Positions 15,601-23,698 of a stretch of 64,000 nucleotides of DNA are shown here, piece after piece. The notes under the pieces are model-generated. The model worked only from the letters and a program-made list of their open reading frames with translations, made no database searches and was not told where the DNA came from. Positions within the stretch are counted from its first letter, which is position 1. The number at the start of each line of letters is the position of its first letter. Where the stretch lies: positions 1,178,001 to 1,242,000 of the forward strand of contig JBBELK010000093.1 in the NCBI GenBank assembly GCA_037783545.1. Reading direction: 5' to 3'. Origin of the DNA: Henricia sp. BOLD:AAB3569 (lineage: Eukaryota > Echinodermata > Asteroidea > Spinulosida > Echinasteridae). A program made the translations under genes and the position numbers.

Positions 15601-18600
15601 ACACAAGTATCTTTAAAATCGGTCGATTAGGTACCTACACCTGACACTGCCTATACCTGGCACCTGTTAATTTCAATGGCGGCCATCTTGGAAATGACCC
15701 TGATCCTCAGCCTAATCACGTTACCTTGACCTCTTATCATTTTAAAAACCTCAGAATTGGATTCAGAACCACAGAAAACCACAGTAGCAACACCAGAACC
15801 TTCAAGATCGGCTGATTAGGGGGCTACCATTAAAACTTGGCATTCTGATGGCGGCCATCTTTGAAATATGCTAATTAGGACCCGTGGGAGTTTTTGTCCA
15901 ATGGCAATATCAAAATTCCTTAAGCACTAGATGCCCCCAGAGTGCTAAGAATCATTTTAGCATCTTGAGAGAGTGTGCATGGGACCCTAATCCTCCTGCC
16001 AGACCATTCGGATGCCCTAGATAGACTACCCGCCCACTCCCTTGCCCCGCCCCTTTTTAGGGTGTGGGTTCAGGATTTGGGCTTTTTCCCAAAAATATTC
16101 TTGTTCCCCATGAAAAACCGGTCCAGAAAAACCACGTGAGATTAACTAACTCTCCAGGTGATACCTGGCTCATTTTCAGCCTGGTCTAAGAGGGATAAAC
16201 CCTTCAATGAGATAACCCGGTGGAGCCAAGTTGCTTTTTACTGCATCCAGATTTCCCAAACTCATGGACATCTTTCCACATTTGTATACAATTTATTTAC
16301 TACATTATTTATGACGGTAAGAGTTGAGAAGTTGATCAAAAATCTTTTCTTTAAAATCAAGCATACACCCTGTAGGTAAGTGCAGATTTGATGGAAAAAC
16401 CCAAATTTAGGAGTGAGAAAATGTTAAGATTTTGTGAGGAAACACAAATTTTTCAGCCTATCTGATATGTTTTGTACATAAGATCTGACAATTCTTTGCA
16501 TTTGTGACATCCAAGCTTATAAGGCTCCAGAAATAGACCATCTAGAGCTTTAAGAAAGTGGTGCCATGTGAGTCTTAGTGAACGGGGAATACATTAAGTC
16601 CCATGGCAAACATAAAAAATTATGAATTAATTCATGAAGATTGATAACCTGCATTCAAGTCCAAATCCTGGGGTATTTTATGAGGGCTGTGGAAGATATC
16701 AGACATGCATCCAGTGCTCCGTAATTAGCATTTTTTATATGGCACATTTTTCTCATAAATCATCTCAAACATTATGAGAAACTGCTGACAACTTGCCGTT
16801 CCATTGGTTTCATTGTAGAGCCGGATGGTCTTGGGCTCCTCAATGGGCAAGCTGGTGACAAAAGGCGCAAGATGGATAAACCGCCTGTCCGTCAGAAGGA
16901 GCTCGCGTGTGACTTCTGAGCAGTAGAGCCGTATATGTTTACTGTTAGGAGAAACAGATTAAAGAATGTCATATTGAAACATCATTTCTGGAAAATTGAT
17001 CAAAATCATCTGTTCTGGCCTTGAAATAGAATATGGTATTACATTTTGTGATTTTAGTACATACTTGGGATGGGAATTTACGGTTAATTCATAAACCGGT
17101 TTGCAATTCGTTCAATTGTCTGTTTCAGAATATCACGGATCATTTTGTGGTGCTGAATTCAATTTTGAAAAAGGAAACACCTGACTAGCTGCTGTTTCCA
17201 GGGTATTTAAATTGAACATTTTGTGTCAGATTTAGGAATGGGAATTTATGGTTAATTCAGAAACCGGTTTGCAATTCTTTCAAGTGTCAGTTAACCCTTC
17301 GGCCGACGCCAAAGATTGTTGCTGGCGTTTATAGATGCATTTGCAATGCACACAAAATAGGCCCATTGAAAATAATCGTTGAACCTTTATCTGGTCAAAA
17401 TTTACGACCCCACATATATTTGTATCAATTTTATGAAGTCATTACAAATAACCCTCTAAAAACTGTTGTAAATTCTTTAAAATTGGGTTTTGTTTAAAAG
17501 TTCGGCAAAACTGGTTTTTCATTTTTTCCCGGTTAAGCGGTTAAACGTCCCATCTCCAACATATACCGTACCTAGCGAGGAAAGAAACGAAAAAAATGTC
17601 TCCATTTTTGAGTAAAAAGCATTTAATCCAAAGTGGAATTGCAAACCGGTTTCTGAATTAACCGTAAATTCCCATCCCTACTTTACATTGCAGTGTCTTG
17701 TAAGCTAGCCTCTGTACCTGAGGCATATACTGTACATACTATGTACATGTACATGTAGGTCTAATATATGTTGTCAACACAAAATTCTGTCAGCTAGGTA
17801 CATGTGGAAAGCATCAACTGGGACAGTCTCATATATTTCTTTTCCTCCAGGGAAATTGTGCATTCTAAACTGTGCAGTACTTTAATCCTCTAAGTAACAT
17901 GTCCAACCTGTGTGGTTCACTTTTATGTACACCAGCATACAGTGGGATATTAGTTGTTATGACTGATGTGAATGGCCACTGCTGGATAGCTCGGAATCTT
18001 GGCCTTTTTTAAACATTAACGATGTACATACATGTATGTGGGCCTTTCAAGTACTTTCATTTAGTCTCATAGTAACCTATTCATACATGCAGCTGCACAG
18101 ATGGACGGTTGAATGAATGTCCCCAAATCAGTTTTAAGGCTCATGCAAACCACTAATTGGCAAGGTGCCTGGTACGCAAAATATACAAAGATTTAGGCTG
18201 CGTTCGGGCGTGCAGTTCTCGTTGCACATTGCACTCGGGTCACATCACGCGAACGGCAAATCCGCAGTTCGCGTGCGCGAATGGCAATCAGTGAAGATGG
18301 ACGTCTCTTGCCATCACTGCACAAAAAATGCCGTTTCATTGCTCACAAGAAACTGAGGAAATACAGGCCGTATAAAGTCGTGAGAACCTTTGATGCCGTC
18401 TAAAACAAACCTTAGTGAGTTATTGTTTCAGTTATTGAGTTGACACGTTGGGCAAATTCACCAAAAATCCCACCCATATTCCACCATCTTTGTACAAATC
18501 ACATGACACTTGACAGGAGTGAGAGCACACTCCCCATTTGTTGGGGAGTAGTGAGAGCATACTCTCACTGACCCGAGTGTCGTTATTCTTGCCGTTCACG

Positions 18601-21600
18601 CGCGCAGGAGTATAACTCGTGTTAACGCAGCCTTGTTGTCAAAACGAGGAGTGGAATACATGTATTCTGGCACCTTACCAATCAACAGTTTCAGATCTAT
18701 AGGAATGATTCAGGGGACATGAAGCATGTTTCTATTGAAGATCCGAAATTTATACTGAGCCGCTCTATCCGCACGTGCGAGTTTGGCGGATAAGGGTCAC
18801 ATGCAGGGGTCATGGACAGGCACATGTTTACATTTTCTCCCCTGTATGCGCACTCGGGCAGTACGGTGCGTGTTTTTATTGTCGGGGATAATTTTCCCCG
18901 CCATTTACCGGGAAATAGCGGATAAGACCTGTTTCTACTGAGAACATTTTCCACCCTTTCTGGCATTATCCGGTAAATGGATCTCAATAGAAACACGCTT
19001 ACAGTTGAACTGTCCTTCCACGTGCCAGTATAGAACCATTCACTGTCATCCACACATGGAATAATGTTCACACTTCAAATGGAAACAACATTATATATAC
19101 TTGTGTTTCCGTTTTGCAAATAAACCTCAAGGGTCACAGGGACTTCCCTATTCGAAGGTACCGGTAGAACAAATAAATGTCACTTATGAAACGTTACCTG
19201 ATCGAAGCTTTCAAAAGCAATGATCAGGAAAATTAAACTTTTACTTTCAATCTTTGCCAATCACATTTTATTAATAGACTACGCATCATCATGACACATG
19301 GCAAGTAGTGCAATTTTGATTTTTCAACAGAAAAGAATCATGACAGTTTTATTATGGATTTTTTTTGTGTTTGCTAAAAGCTGTTTTTGTCACTGAAACA
19401 AATTTTTTGTTTAGCAGACCATTGTTTGTGCATGGTTGTAAGCATGTAAAAGCAGGAAGCAAAGTTTATTTTGGTATTTTTCAGAAACTATAAAAAGCGA
19501 AACAAAAATGCCATATTAACATAAACATCAAGATTTTCAATGATCAATGAGAAATTTTGAAGAAAAAAAATTGAAAAACTTTGATTCCCTTTACTTATTA
19601 CCAGTAGTCTTATATGTTTAAAACCGGCTAAACGTATTGTTTAAGACTGGCCAAACCTACTTCTTTTCCAATTCATAAATACCTTTGTGTGTAAATCATT
19701 AAAACGTACCAAAATTTGCTTGCAGTTTTGCCAAATTTTGCAGTGTATTTTTGTATGCATCGCGTAATTCGTTTAAACTGCGTCAAGTTGTTTTTGTTCG
19801 ATCGCACGCATTATGCATAATGCAGGCGTGTAGTACGCGCACGCACACAACTGGGTACTTTGCACATTTTTTTCGAGCGCGTACAGTTTCTGTGTACGTG
19901 TGCATGTTCTAGGCACGCTGACTAGGGCATGGGCACAAACGCAGTGTTTAAAACTGGCCAGCCAGTATTTACCGTACGTTTAAGACTGGCCATGTGACGT
20001 GCTCTCAGCCAATAAAGATGTGTAAACTGTCTAAGGCATTTATGAATGTGTAATATAACATCTGTTTAAGTCCCCTAATAATGTTTCTGCAACCGTGTAA
20101 TTACCATGACTGTGCACCAATGACTCATAGTGAAATATAAAACAACTGACTTTGTATTGTTTTCATAATGCACGTACTACTTTCAAAATAATCACCCTTT
20201 TCAGGGTAGTAAAACACTAATTGCATGCACATATGAAATATGAGTACAGCTGTCATCAGGGACCATATGGACTGGCTGGAAAATTGCTGGATGCGACTGA
20301 TGAATAAAGTGACTGTGGGCTGCTTGTGTATTTTGCTTTCTTGACAATGTGGGCAATGGATTTTGTGGATAAGGCAGTCAGCTAAGGGGGGACAATATAA
20401 TGCTGCTAAAGGAATGATGAAATGTACATAAGGATTACGTGCTACTGCACATGCTGAATTTGGGAGACCGGCATCCGAAGTGTAACTTTTGATAAGGAAA
20501 CAATAGGGCCTACTGCAGATATATTCATTCAAATGTAAGCAACAGAAATTACACAGGAAAAAAATATTATTCAAGAATAAGTCAATTAATTAAAGAGCTT
20601 GTTCAGATTTTTCCAGAAAATGGATCTCGTTTAGACCTTATAATCATGTACAATAACTCCCCCAAAATACCATCCGCATGAAGAAAACAGAAAATCTGCA
20701 TTTGGATGTGGAAGCAAAAAGTTTGGTGTAATCACTGCACTGCTTTATGGAACCAGATACATAAGTTTACAAAACATCTGTTTTTTTTTTTGACAATATC
20801 ATTCAAAATATATGGATTGAGAGCGTGAAATTTCAGAATGATAATCATGAGAAAAATTATGGCAAATGATATGGTATCAAAATCTCATCACACGTGGGGG
20901 GAAATGGGGGGAGGGGAGCTCAAAAATGTGATCTGGACACGTTCCTTATGGTAAATGATACAAGACATCAGCTGGTCTTGTGAATGCACTGATGAGACAA
21001 ACCCTTGACTGGATTTACCTGCAGCCTACTTTTATAGTGTTGCTTTAAGACAAAACAATCAGTACATGAGGGTCCGGGTACGTATACATGTACCTCACCA
21101 ACTGTAATTGATAAAACAGAATTTCTACTTCCAATGCATGGCACAACAGAATGGATGAGAAGGGATCTTAAATTTCTTTCTGCACTGCTTAATTAGTATA
21201 CAAGACATTGGTGTTTTTTGACAATATCCTTGAAAATATACGGATTGAAAATATGAAATTTTAGAATGGTAAGGAGAAAAATATGACACATGATATGGTA
21301 TCAAAATTTCAAAACCAATGGGAAAAATTGAGGTTAAAAAATATGATCTGGGGTCGATTTCAAAAAGCAATCCATCGCAACTCACCGAACCCTACCGGGT
21401 ACGTAATTTTGTCGAGGGTACTTGCGACGCGTCGCAAATCTTTGTATAACTGACCCCTGGACACACTCCTTTAACACCATCTAGACATTTTTGGGACTAT
21501 AATTTGTTGCATAATAACAAGTACCTTCACCGTAGCGAAATATTCTTTTCTTAAATTTCTAAAATGAATTGAACTAGAATGAGACTGGAACTTTTTAAGA

Positions 21601-22806
21601 CAAGTATACATTGTTTGTATGTCACCAAAAACAATGTTACCCAACTTTATCATGGACAAATCCATATGCATTTCTGGGACTACAGAAACTAATGTTCTCT
21701 TTCCGTGCAGCTTGGTCATCAGGTTTTACTCATCGGTGTAAATAAAAAGGACTGATTTATGACGCAGATGGTGTTTTTATCCACTGCTCAAATAACTGAA
21801 ATAGTTTCTGCATTCTACATGTGTGTCCGTGACTGATTGTATTTGTAAGCCGTTCCTGCATATGAGGAATACAAATAAATGATTGAACTATGTGTGTATG
21901 TACTAGGAATGCATGATGTATGTGTGCACCTGCATCTATGTTTTCCTATTTCCATCACCACAGCCATTTTGGGTTTCTTCCAGACCTATTCGTTAAAATT
22001 AAACTCGTTTAAAAAGAAAAATGTAATAAATTTTCAGCTAGTGTAATGCAGCAATTTAACTGAATGCTACATTATTTGTTGTTCTACGGGTAATAAGAGA
22101 TTAAAGTTACATAAAATTTCTTATAACTTGGAATGCCAAGATAAAAGAAAATAAACTTTCTGTGGTGCCATACAATTTTGAGGAAGGAATGTACATGCAT
22201 ACTATGTATATAGACTCTCCGGCACCACCATATGACAGTTTGTGCACAAAGTATGTTGCTGATAACAGTATGAGTAAGAGTCTTTTTATGCAAGTTTAAT
22301 TGCCCCAAACAGGGCTAACGCCACTCGGGTAAGGGTCTACCGCCACGCTAGGTAAGGGGCTACGAGAAGAAATGAAAATAACTCAAGAAAACTGAAGGTA
22401 GATATTGATATTAAAAGAATCAAGATTGTAGGGTGGAGGGAAACATGCACCAGGCAATGAGTTCCAAAGAGATGCAGTACATGGGGAATAAAATTGTTGG
22501 AATGACTCTTTGTTCTACAACTCGGCAAAGCTAGTGTGTATAGTGAGAAAATAGAATGATAGTGAGAAAATTGAATGATTCCACTGCTAAAACTAGAAAT
22601 TTTCATCAAACTAACTCTTTATCGTAATATTGACAAGAAAAGAAATTAATCCAGTGGAACACACCAATACTAAATTAAAATTGAGGCACGGGATTTCAAA
22701 ATCAGGCAAATACCACTCATGAAAAGGTGATTACTTATAGTAGTTCGAACTTACCTTAAACCTAGTCTCTGTGAAAACCGAGTTGAGTCCAAACCCACCA
22801 TGTGAT
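520..22806 (-). CDS. DCLRE1C: Artemis nuclease (DNA cross-link repair 1C), partial, nine exons
   Basis: Artemis is the SNM1-family metallo-beta-lactamase/beta-CASP nuclease that, with DNA-PKcs, opens hairpins and trims ends in non-homologous end joining (family knowledge). Exons on the minus strand, 5' to 3': 22755-22806, 16797-16941, 11762-11817, 8155-8256, 5984-6056, 5062-5099, 3821-3923, 1431-1538, 520-611. All splice phases agree, and the joined 769 nt align without gaps to most of human residues 38-323. Residues matching human D37/H38 (DHMVGLDS), H115 ([10 protein letters not shown]), D136 ([15 protein letters not shown]), D165 (SVYADTTFC), H228 (VHVSP) and H254 (HACR) are present; the D37 codon is split by an intron. 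The first exon (DRFD and HCH motifs) was not located and should lie above 22806. C-terminal exons are off the left edge. One intron has a GC donor and another stretch of it carries a 3.7 kb palindrome. Identity is secure; the extent of the gene is not. Confidence 0.95.
892..1032. mobile_element. MITE, AGACC termini, AT target site
   Basis: The ends are inverted copies of AGACCGTATCGAATA (right end read as its complement). Both ends are bordered by the dinucleotide AT. The length is 141 bp with no coding capacity. A related element with AGACCTTATCGC ends and AT borders is at 25768. AT target sites are typical of ISL2EU-like transposons; that assignment is inference. Confidence 0.75.
1102..1146. 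repeat. 15-bp tandem repeat, three units
   Basis: Three near-identical copies of TATTCTATTGAACTG lie head to tail in an Artemis intron. Confidence 0.9.
1431..1538 (-). CDS. DCLRE1C: DCLRE1C exon: beta-CASP motifs B and C
   Basis: The acceptor is a C-rich tract ending CCCCAG and the donor is GTG then GTAGGT. It encodes [20 protein letters not shown] and [16 protein letters not shown]. The first His corresponds to human H228 and the His of HACR to H254. It is phase 0 at both ends. Confidence 0.95.
1627..2210. mobile_element. Foldback element, GGTCATTCCATG ends
   Basis: Terminal inverted repeats of about 25 bp start GGTCATTCCATGAAGTTGAG at the left; the right end is its complement with one extra base. 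The internal phrase GTTGTGGATGTAAC occurs twice. It sits between two Artemis exons. Confidence 0.7.
2300..3620. repeat. GGGGTCGAAAT-bounded composite repeat
   Basis: The left edge GGGGTCGAAATTA is matched by the complement ATTTCGACCCC at 3608-3619. The left part repeats the word ACTAGT. The right half is filled by a second inverted-repeat element (3061-3609). I read this as an older repeat split by a later insertion, but the outer boundary rests on only about 11 bp. Confidence 0.4.
3061..3609. mobile_element. TIR element, ATAGACCGATCCAG ends
   Basis: Inverted ends ATAGACCGATCCAGTAAGCT about 22 bp long with one mismatch. The CpG-rich core (GAACATGCACGC, GCATTACGCGTAATGC) recurs inverted at 19600-20045, so the family is repeated within the window. 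Confidence 0.7.
3821..3923 (-). CDS. DCLRE1C: DCLRE1C exon: [11 protein letters not shown] block
   Basis: The acceptor is TTTTCAACAG and the donor is AAG then GTAAGG. It encodes [20 protein letters not shown] and [14 protein letters not shown], matching human [20 protein letters not shown] and what follows. It ends in phase 0. Confidence 0.95.
4143..4399. mobile_element. Foldback element, TACTGGATGAAG ends
   Basis: The ends TACTGGATGAAG and CTTCATCCAGTGTA are inverted. Inner arms also pair (TGTACCCC with GGGGTACAATGG; GCCTAGACTG with CAGTCTAGGC). Confidence 0.6.
4550..4716. mobile_element. MITE, CTGCATCCGAATTACTGG family, copy 1
   Basis: Inverted termini of the type GGCTGCATCCGAATTACTGG. 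A second copy is at 59219-59332. This copy has an internal expansion of an 11-bp unit. Confidence 0.75.
4619..4662. repeat. 11-bp tandem repeat AGCAACAGCAT
   Basis: About four head-to-tail copies inside the MITE at 4550. The copy at 59219 lacks the expansion. Confidence 0.9.
5062..5099 (-). CDS. DCLRE1C: DCLRE1C 38-bp mini-exon
   Basis: This very short exon has acceptor CACCAACAG and donor GAGAA then GTAAGT. It encodes [12 protein letters not shown] plus two bases of a Lys codon, which sits over human EECLSGVLELVRS. Its reality rests on phase agreement with both neighbours and on the ALLDLV match. Confidence 0.85.
5196..5467. mobile_element. Foldback repeat, AAACCCTGTGTACAAATTT arms, copy 1
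   Basis: Two arms containing AAAAACCCTGTGTACAAATT pair over about 70 bp. The left flank (GGGGGCAT-TTGGCAACACAG, with CATATTTTCCAGAAAATACC) recurs at 52343-52553, where only one arm is present. Confidence 0.7.
5984..6056 (-). CDS. DCLRE1C: DCLRE1C exon: beta-CASP motif A
   Basis: The acceptor is TTTCTTCAG and the donor is CGG then GTAAGG. It encodes [14 protein letters not shown] and then [10 protein letters not shown], matching human VKDIQSVYLDTTFC. The Asp of ADTTF corresponds to human D165. Confidence 0.96.
6374..6658. mobile_element. TIR element, AATAGGGCGACA ends
   Basis: The ends AATAGGGCGACA and TGTCGCCCTATT are inverted. The word AGGGCGAC recurs three times at the left. It lies just upstream of the Artemis exon at 5984. 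Confidence 0.6.
7001..7654. mobile_element. TIR element, TAAAGG-CGTTCCCATTGGACT ends
   Basis: Inverted ends read TAAAGGCGCGTTCCCATTGG at the left and TAAAGTGGTGTTCCCATTGG, as its complement, at the right. The phrase TTCCCATTGGAC also occurs inside near 7443, suggesting a nested or rearranged copy. No coding capacity. Confidence 0.7.
8155..8256 (-). CDS. DCLRE1C: DCLRE1C exon: YTGDFRL motif
   Basis: The acceptor is CTTGGACAG and the donor is TAG then GTCAGT. It encodes [20 protein letters not shown] and [13 protein letters not shown], almost the same as human [20 protein letters not shown]. Asp-136 is in TGDFRL. It ends in phase 2 (AG) and joins with G to give Arg. Confidence 0.97.
8461..8603. 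mobile_element. 140-bp TTAA hairpin MITE, copy 1 (diverged)
   Basis: Almost entirely self-complementary. The arms contain GCACGAAATACGCAGCTCCA and its complement, ending GACGAGCCTCTGCCTTTAA. The left end is the most diverged of the copies. TTAA flanks both ends. Confidence 0.85.
8885..8975. repeat. Dispersed repeat, GTTGACAAGAAACCTTACTC type
   Basis: Shares TTTTACTTCATG, GTTGACAAGAAA and GATAGCAAC in the same order with copies at 61135 and 61862 and, inverted, at 51935. Confidence 0.6.
8990..9382. mobile_element. TIR element, CCGTGTTTACACT ends with GATCCCGAGCTCGGGATC blocks
   Basis: The left end CCTGTTTACACTTGATCCCG pairs with the right end (complement CCGTGTTTACACTGGTCCCG). The 18-bp palindrome GATCCCGAGCTCGGGATC or near copies occurs four times. 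Confidence 0.75.
9383..10630. other. Intronic sequence without a recognised feature
   Basis: This is Artemis intron. Short open frames on both strands (for example around 9744-10039) have no recognisable domain or splice context. Confidence 0.5.
10631..10773. mobile_element. 140-bp TTAA hairpin MITE, copy 2
   Basis: Same family as 8461. The arms GCACGAAATACGCAGCTCCA pair around a loop GCCTTTGC. The right border is TTAA; the left reads TTATAA. Confidence 0.88.
11350..11567 (+). mobile_element. TTAAAGGAGC MITE family, copy 1
   Basis: Begins TTAAAGGAGCTTGTTCAGAT and ends ATCTGGTCACGCTCCTTTAA, so it has about 20-bp inverted ends and TTAA borders. The order of internal words (TCCCCAAAATAC, GATATGGTAT) matches copies at 20590, 26835 and, inverted, 46238. 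This copy has an internal deletion. Confidence 0.82.
11762..11817 (-). CDS. DCLRE1C: DCLRE1C exon: AGHCPGS motif
   Basis: The acceptor is CATCCCCAG and the donor is CAT then GTGAGT. The translation [19 protein letters not shown] carries the His-115 metal ligand of the GHCPGS motif (human [18 protein letters not shown]). It ends two bases into the Met codon that the next exon completes. Confidence 0.95.
12255..12440 (-). mobile_element. tRNA-derived SINE, family A, copy 1
   Basis: On the minus strand the head GGCTTCATAGCTCAATTGG, with box A, is followed by box B-like GGTTCAAATCC. A conserved tail follows (TTGCATCCAGATTTCCCAAA then CCCTGGGTCATAAT). The same head and tail lie at 24592-24770, and the tail alone at 16209. 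Confidence 0.85.
12517..16188. repeat. 3.7-kb near-perfect palindrome
   Basis: The left arm starts TAGACCAGGCTGAAAATGAG and the right arm ends with its complement. Over the first ~340 bp of each arm I saw a single mismatch. Each arm then carries about eight copies of a ~187-bp unit containing AAGATGGCCGCCATTG and TCACGTGATTAGG, forward on the left and inverted on the right. The axis is near 14.45 kb. A 240-bp MITE at 13975 interrupts the left arm only. No open frame of note. It lies in the Artemis intron between exons 16797 and 11762. It could be a large foldback transposon or a locally duplicated inverted repeat. A 3-bp direct repeat (AGA) at the edges is the only target-site hint. Confidence 0.95.
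13975..14214. mobile_element. MITE nested in the palindrome, GGGGCC ends
   Basis: About 75-bp inverted ends contain ATAAAGCAATTAAGCAGAAA and TTGCTTAATCAAAAATTTG. It interrupts the palindrome unit between AACA and AGGTGCC. A second inner hairpin reads AACTTGTGTTTTTAGCAAG with its partner. Confidence 0.85.
16209..16315 (+). mobile_element. tRNA-derived SINE, family A, 5'-truncated
   Basis: Carries the end of the tRNA head (GGTGGAGCC) and the tail TGCATCCAGATTTCCCAAAC then TCATGGACAT. It is in the opposite orientation to the copy at 12255, so the palindrome is flanked by inverted SINEs. Confidence 0.75.
16797..16941 (-). CDS. DCLRE1C: DCLRE1C exon with GC donor
   Basis: The acceptor is CTAACAG. 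The exon encodes [16 protein letters not shown], then [20 protein letters not shown] and [12 protein letters not shown], matching human KVYLYCSPVTKELLL and what follows. The frame needs an exon end after ACG, where the intron starts GCAAGT, so this is a GC-AG intron. A GT donor four bases further on would break the frame with the next exon. Confidence 0.93.
17068..17679. mobile_element. TIR element, GGGATGGGAATTTACGG ends, copy 1
   Basis: The ends GGGATGGGAATTTACGGTTA and its complement are inverted, and the left end is repeated near 17233. Internal words (ATTTTTTCCCGGTTAA, AATAATCGTTGAAC) recur inverted at 36168-36482. Confidence 0.75.
18195..18632. mobile_element. TIR element, GGCTGCGTT ends
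   Basis: Starts AGGCTGCGTTCGGGC and ends GTTAACGCAGCCTT. Sub-terminal words ACTCGGGTCA and TGACCCGAGT are also inverted. Confidence 0.6.
18722..19001. mobile_element. TIR element, AGCATGTTTCTATTG ends
   Basis: The ends AAGCATGTTTCTATTGAAGA and the complement AAGCGTGTTTCTATTGAGAT are inverted. Internal words TTATCCGCTATTTCCCGG and CATTATCCGGTAAATGG pair partly. It explains the open frame on the minus strand here. Confidence 0.65.
19600..20045. mobile_element. Copy of the 3061 repeat family, inverted
   Basis: Shares, in inverted order, TGTTCGATCGCACGCATTAT, GCAGGCGTGTAGTACG and ACGTGTGCATGTTCT with 3100-3430. The left and right ends carry TTTAAAACCGGCTA and TTTAAGACTGGCC. Confidence 0.65.
20590..20950 (+). 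mobile_element. TTAAAGGAGC MITE family, copy 2
   Basis: A near full-length family member. It starts TTAAAGAGCTTGTTCAGATT and ends GTGATCTGGACACGTTCCTT. Internal GATATGGTATCAAAATCTCA is conserved. Just before the right end it has a G-rich stretch, the site of the C homopolymer in the inverted copy at 46238. Confidence 0.8.
21160..21475 (+). mobile_element. TTAAAGGAGC MITE family, truncated copy 3
   Basis: Contains CACTGCTTAATTAGTATACA, GATATGGTATCAAAATTTCA and the right end ACACACTCCTTTAA. The left end is missing. It is interrupted by a small element at 21352. Confidence 0.65.
21352..21458. mobile_element. Small insertion, GGGGTCGATTT ends
   Basis: GGGGTCGATTTCAAAAAG at the left and a right end CTTTGTATAACTGACCCC are imperfect inverted repeats. 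It splits the right end of the MITE copy. The words TTGCGACGCGTCGCAA and CCTACCGGGTA are inner palindromes. Confidence 0.5.
22755..22806 (-). CDS. DCLRE1C: DCLRE1C exon: metal-binding DH motif
   Basis: The acceptor is CCAAACAG and the donor is AAG then GTAAGT. The translation [16 protein letters not shown] matches human HMKGLRAPTLKRRLEC. The exon begins with the last two bases of the Asp-37 codon, so the upstream exon must end in phase 1 with a G. It ends in phase 2 and joins the next exon to give Ser (AG+T). Confidence 0.9.
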
Positions 22807-22898
22807 CTGTTTGGAGAAAAAAAATCTTTAAATTCTGTAGGCCTATACAACCCTCGAAAAGCGAAAAGACCCAATTATTATGAAATGCCATAATAACC

Positions 22899-23698
22899 TT
22901 AAAGGGACAAACCGGCTTTGTTGGGCTATTTTTGGCTCGAAATAGACCCATACATGATTATGAAAGTCTTTCCGAAATACACTGAAGAGAACCTGAAAAG
23001 AAACCACCAAATTTGGCCGTTTCTGAGCATTTTTCAAAAACATCAAGGTCACGGAACCAGTTAAATCACGTGTCCTTGGAGTTAGTTTTATTTCCAGCCG
23101 TATGGTCGTGTGATACACAGTTTATTCCTGAAGTTTATTACTGCAGTACTGCATCAAATTCAGCTCTGATATGTTTGACAAAAGAGACTATTTATTAAGG
23201 TTATGAAACAACGTTAACCAAATCTAACATTAAATTTTGACACAATGTCCGAGGAACCAAAGCGAGTTCTACCGTGGACAGTCTACCGGACAATGTGACA
23301 TTTAGCCCCATGGCACACTGACACACGTTGCCCGCCCAAAACCGGTGCGTTCGTGAAGACAAACCATGATTGTCAGCTCCTCTACAGAAAACAGAAAACC
23401 CCTTCGGTCGTCCAGGCTGTCCAGTGAAATCTGTCCAGCAGAAAATGAGAGATATCTAAAGCAAAAAGCTGTCAAGTGAAGACCGACTCGTTTCCGACAA
23501 AGTCGTGAGTCTCGCTCAATAGTGAACGGCTGGTAAAGCGTATAACTCGACTATCGATTGTTTTGATTAATTTTAAGCTTTCAAGGTTAATCAGGGGACA
23601 TTTTGATGATCTTTTTGCACAAGGACCATCAGAAAAATTATTATCAAGGATGCTGTATCACTAAATTACATAAACAGTAGGTCGGTGTGTACCTTTAA
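22899..23698. mobile_element. TIR element, TTAAAGGGACACACCGGC family, copy 1
   Basis: The left end TTAAAGGGACAAACCGGCTT and the right end, complement TTAAAGGTACACACCGACCT, are inverted and bordered by TTAA. The right arm words (AAGGATGCTGTATC) match the partial copy at 46723. It lies just upstream of the first visible Artemis exon. Confidence 0.72.

Noticed and set aside
12840-15865. CRISPR-like array
   Set aside because: The repeats are ~187 bp, arranged as a palindrome, and contain no constant short repeat with unique spacers; this is an animal genome.
18697-19071. Minus-strand frame of 124 residues
   Set aside because: Lies within a TIR element (18722-19001) and has no known domain.
20125-20574. 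Minus-strand frame of 149 residues
   Set aside because: No recognisable domain, odd Cys/His/Phe-rich composition, and no splice partners that extend Artemis. Treated as chance.
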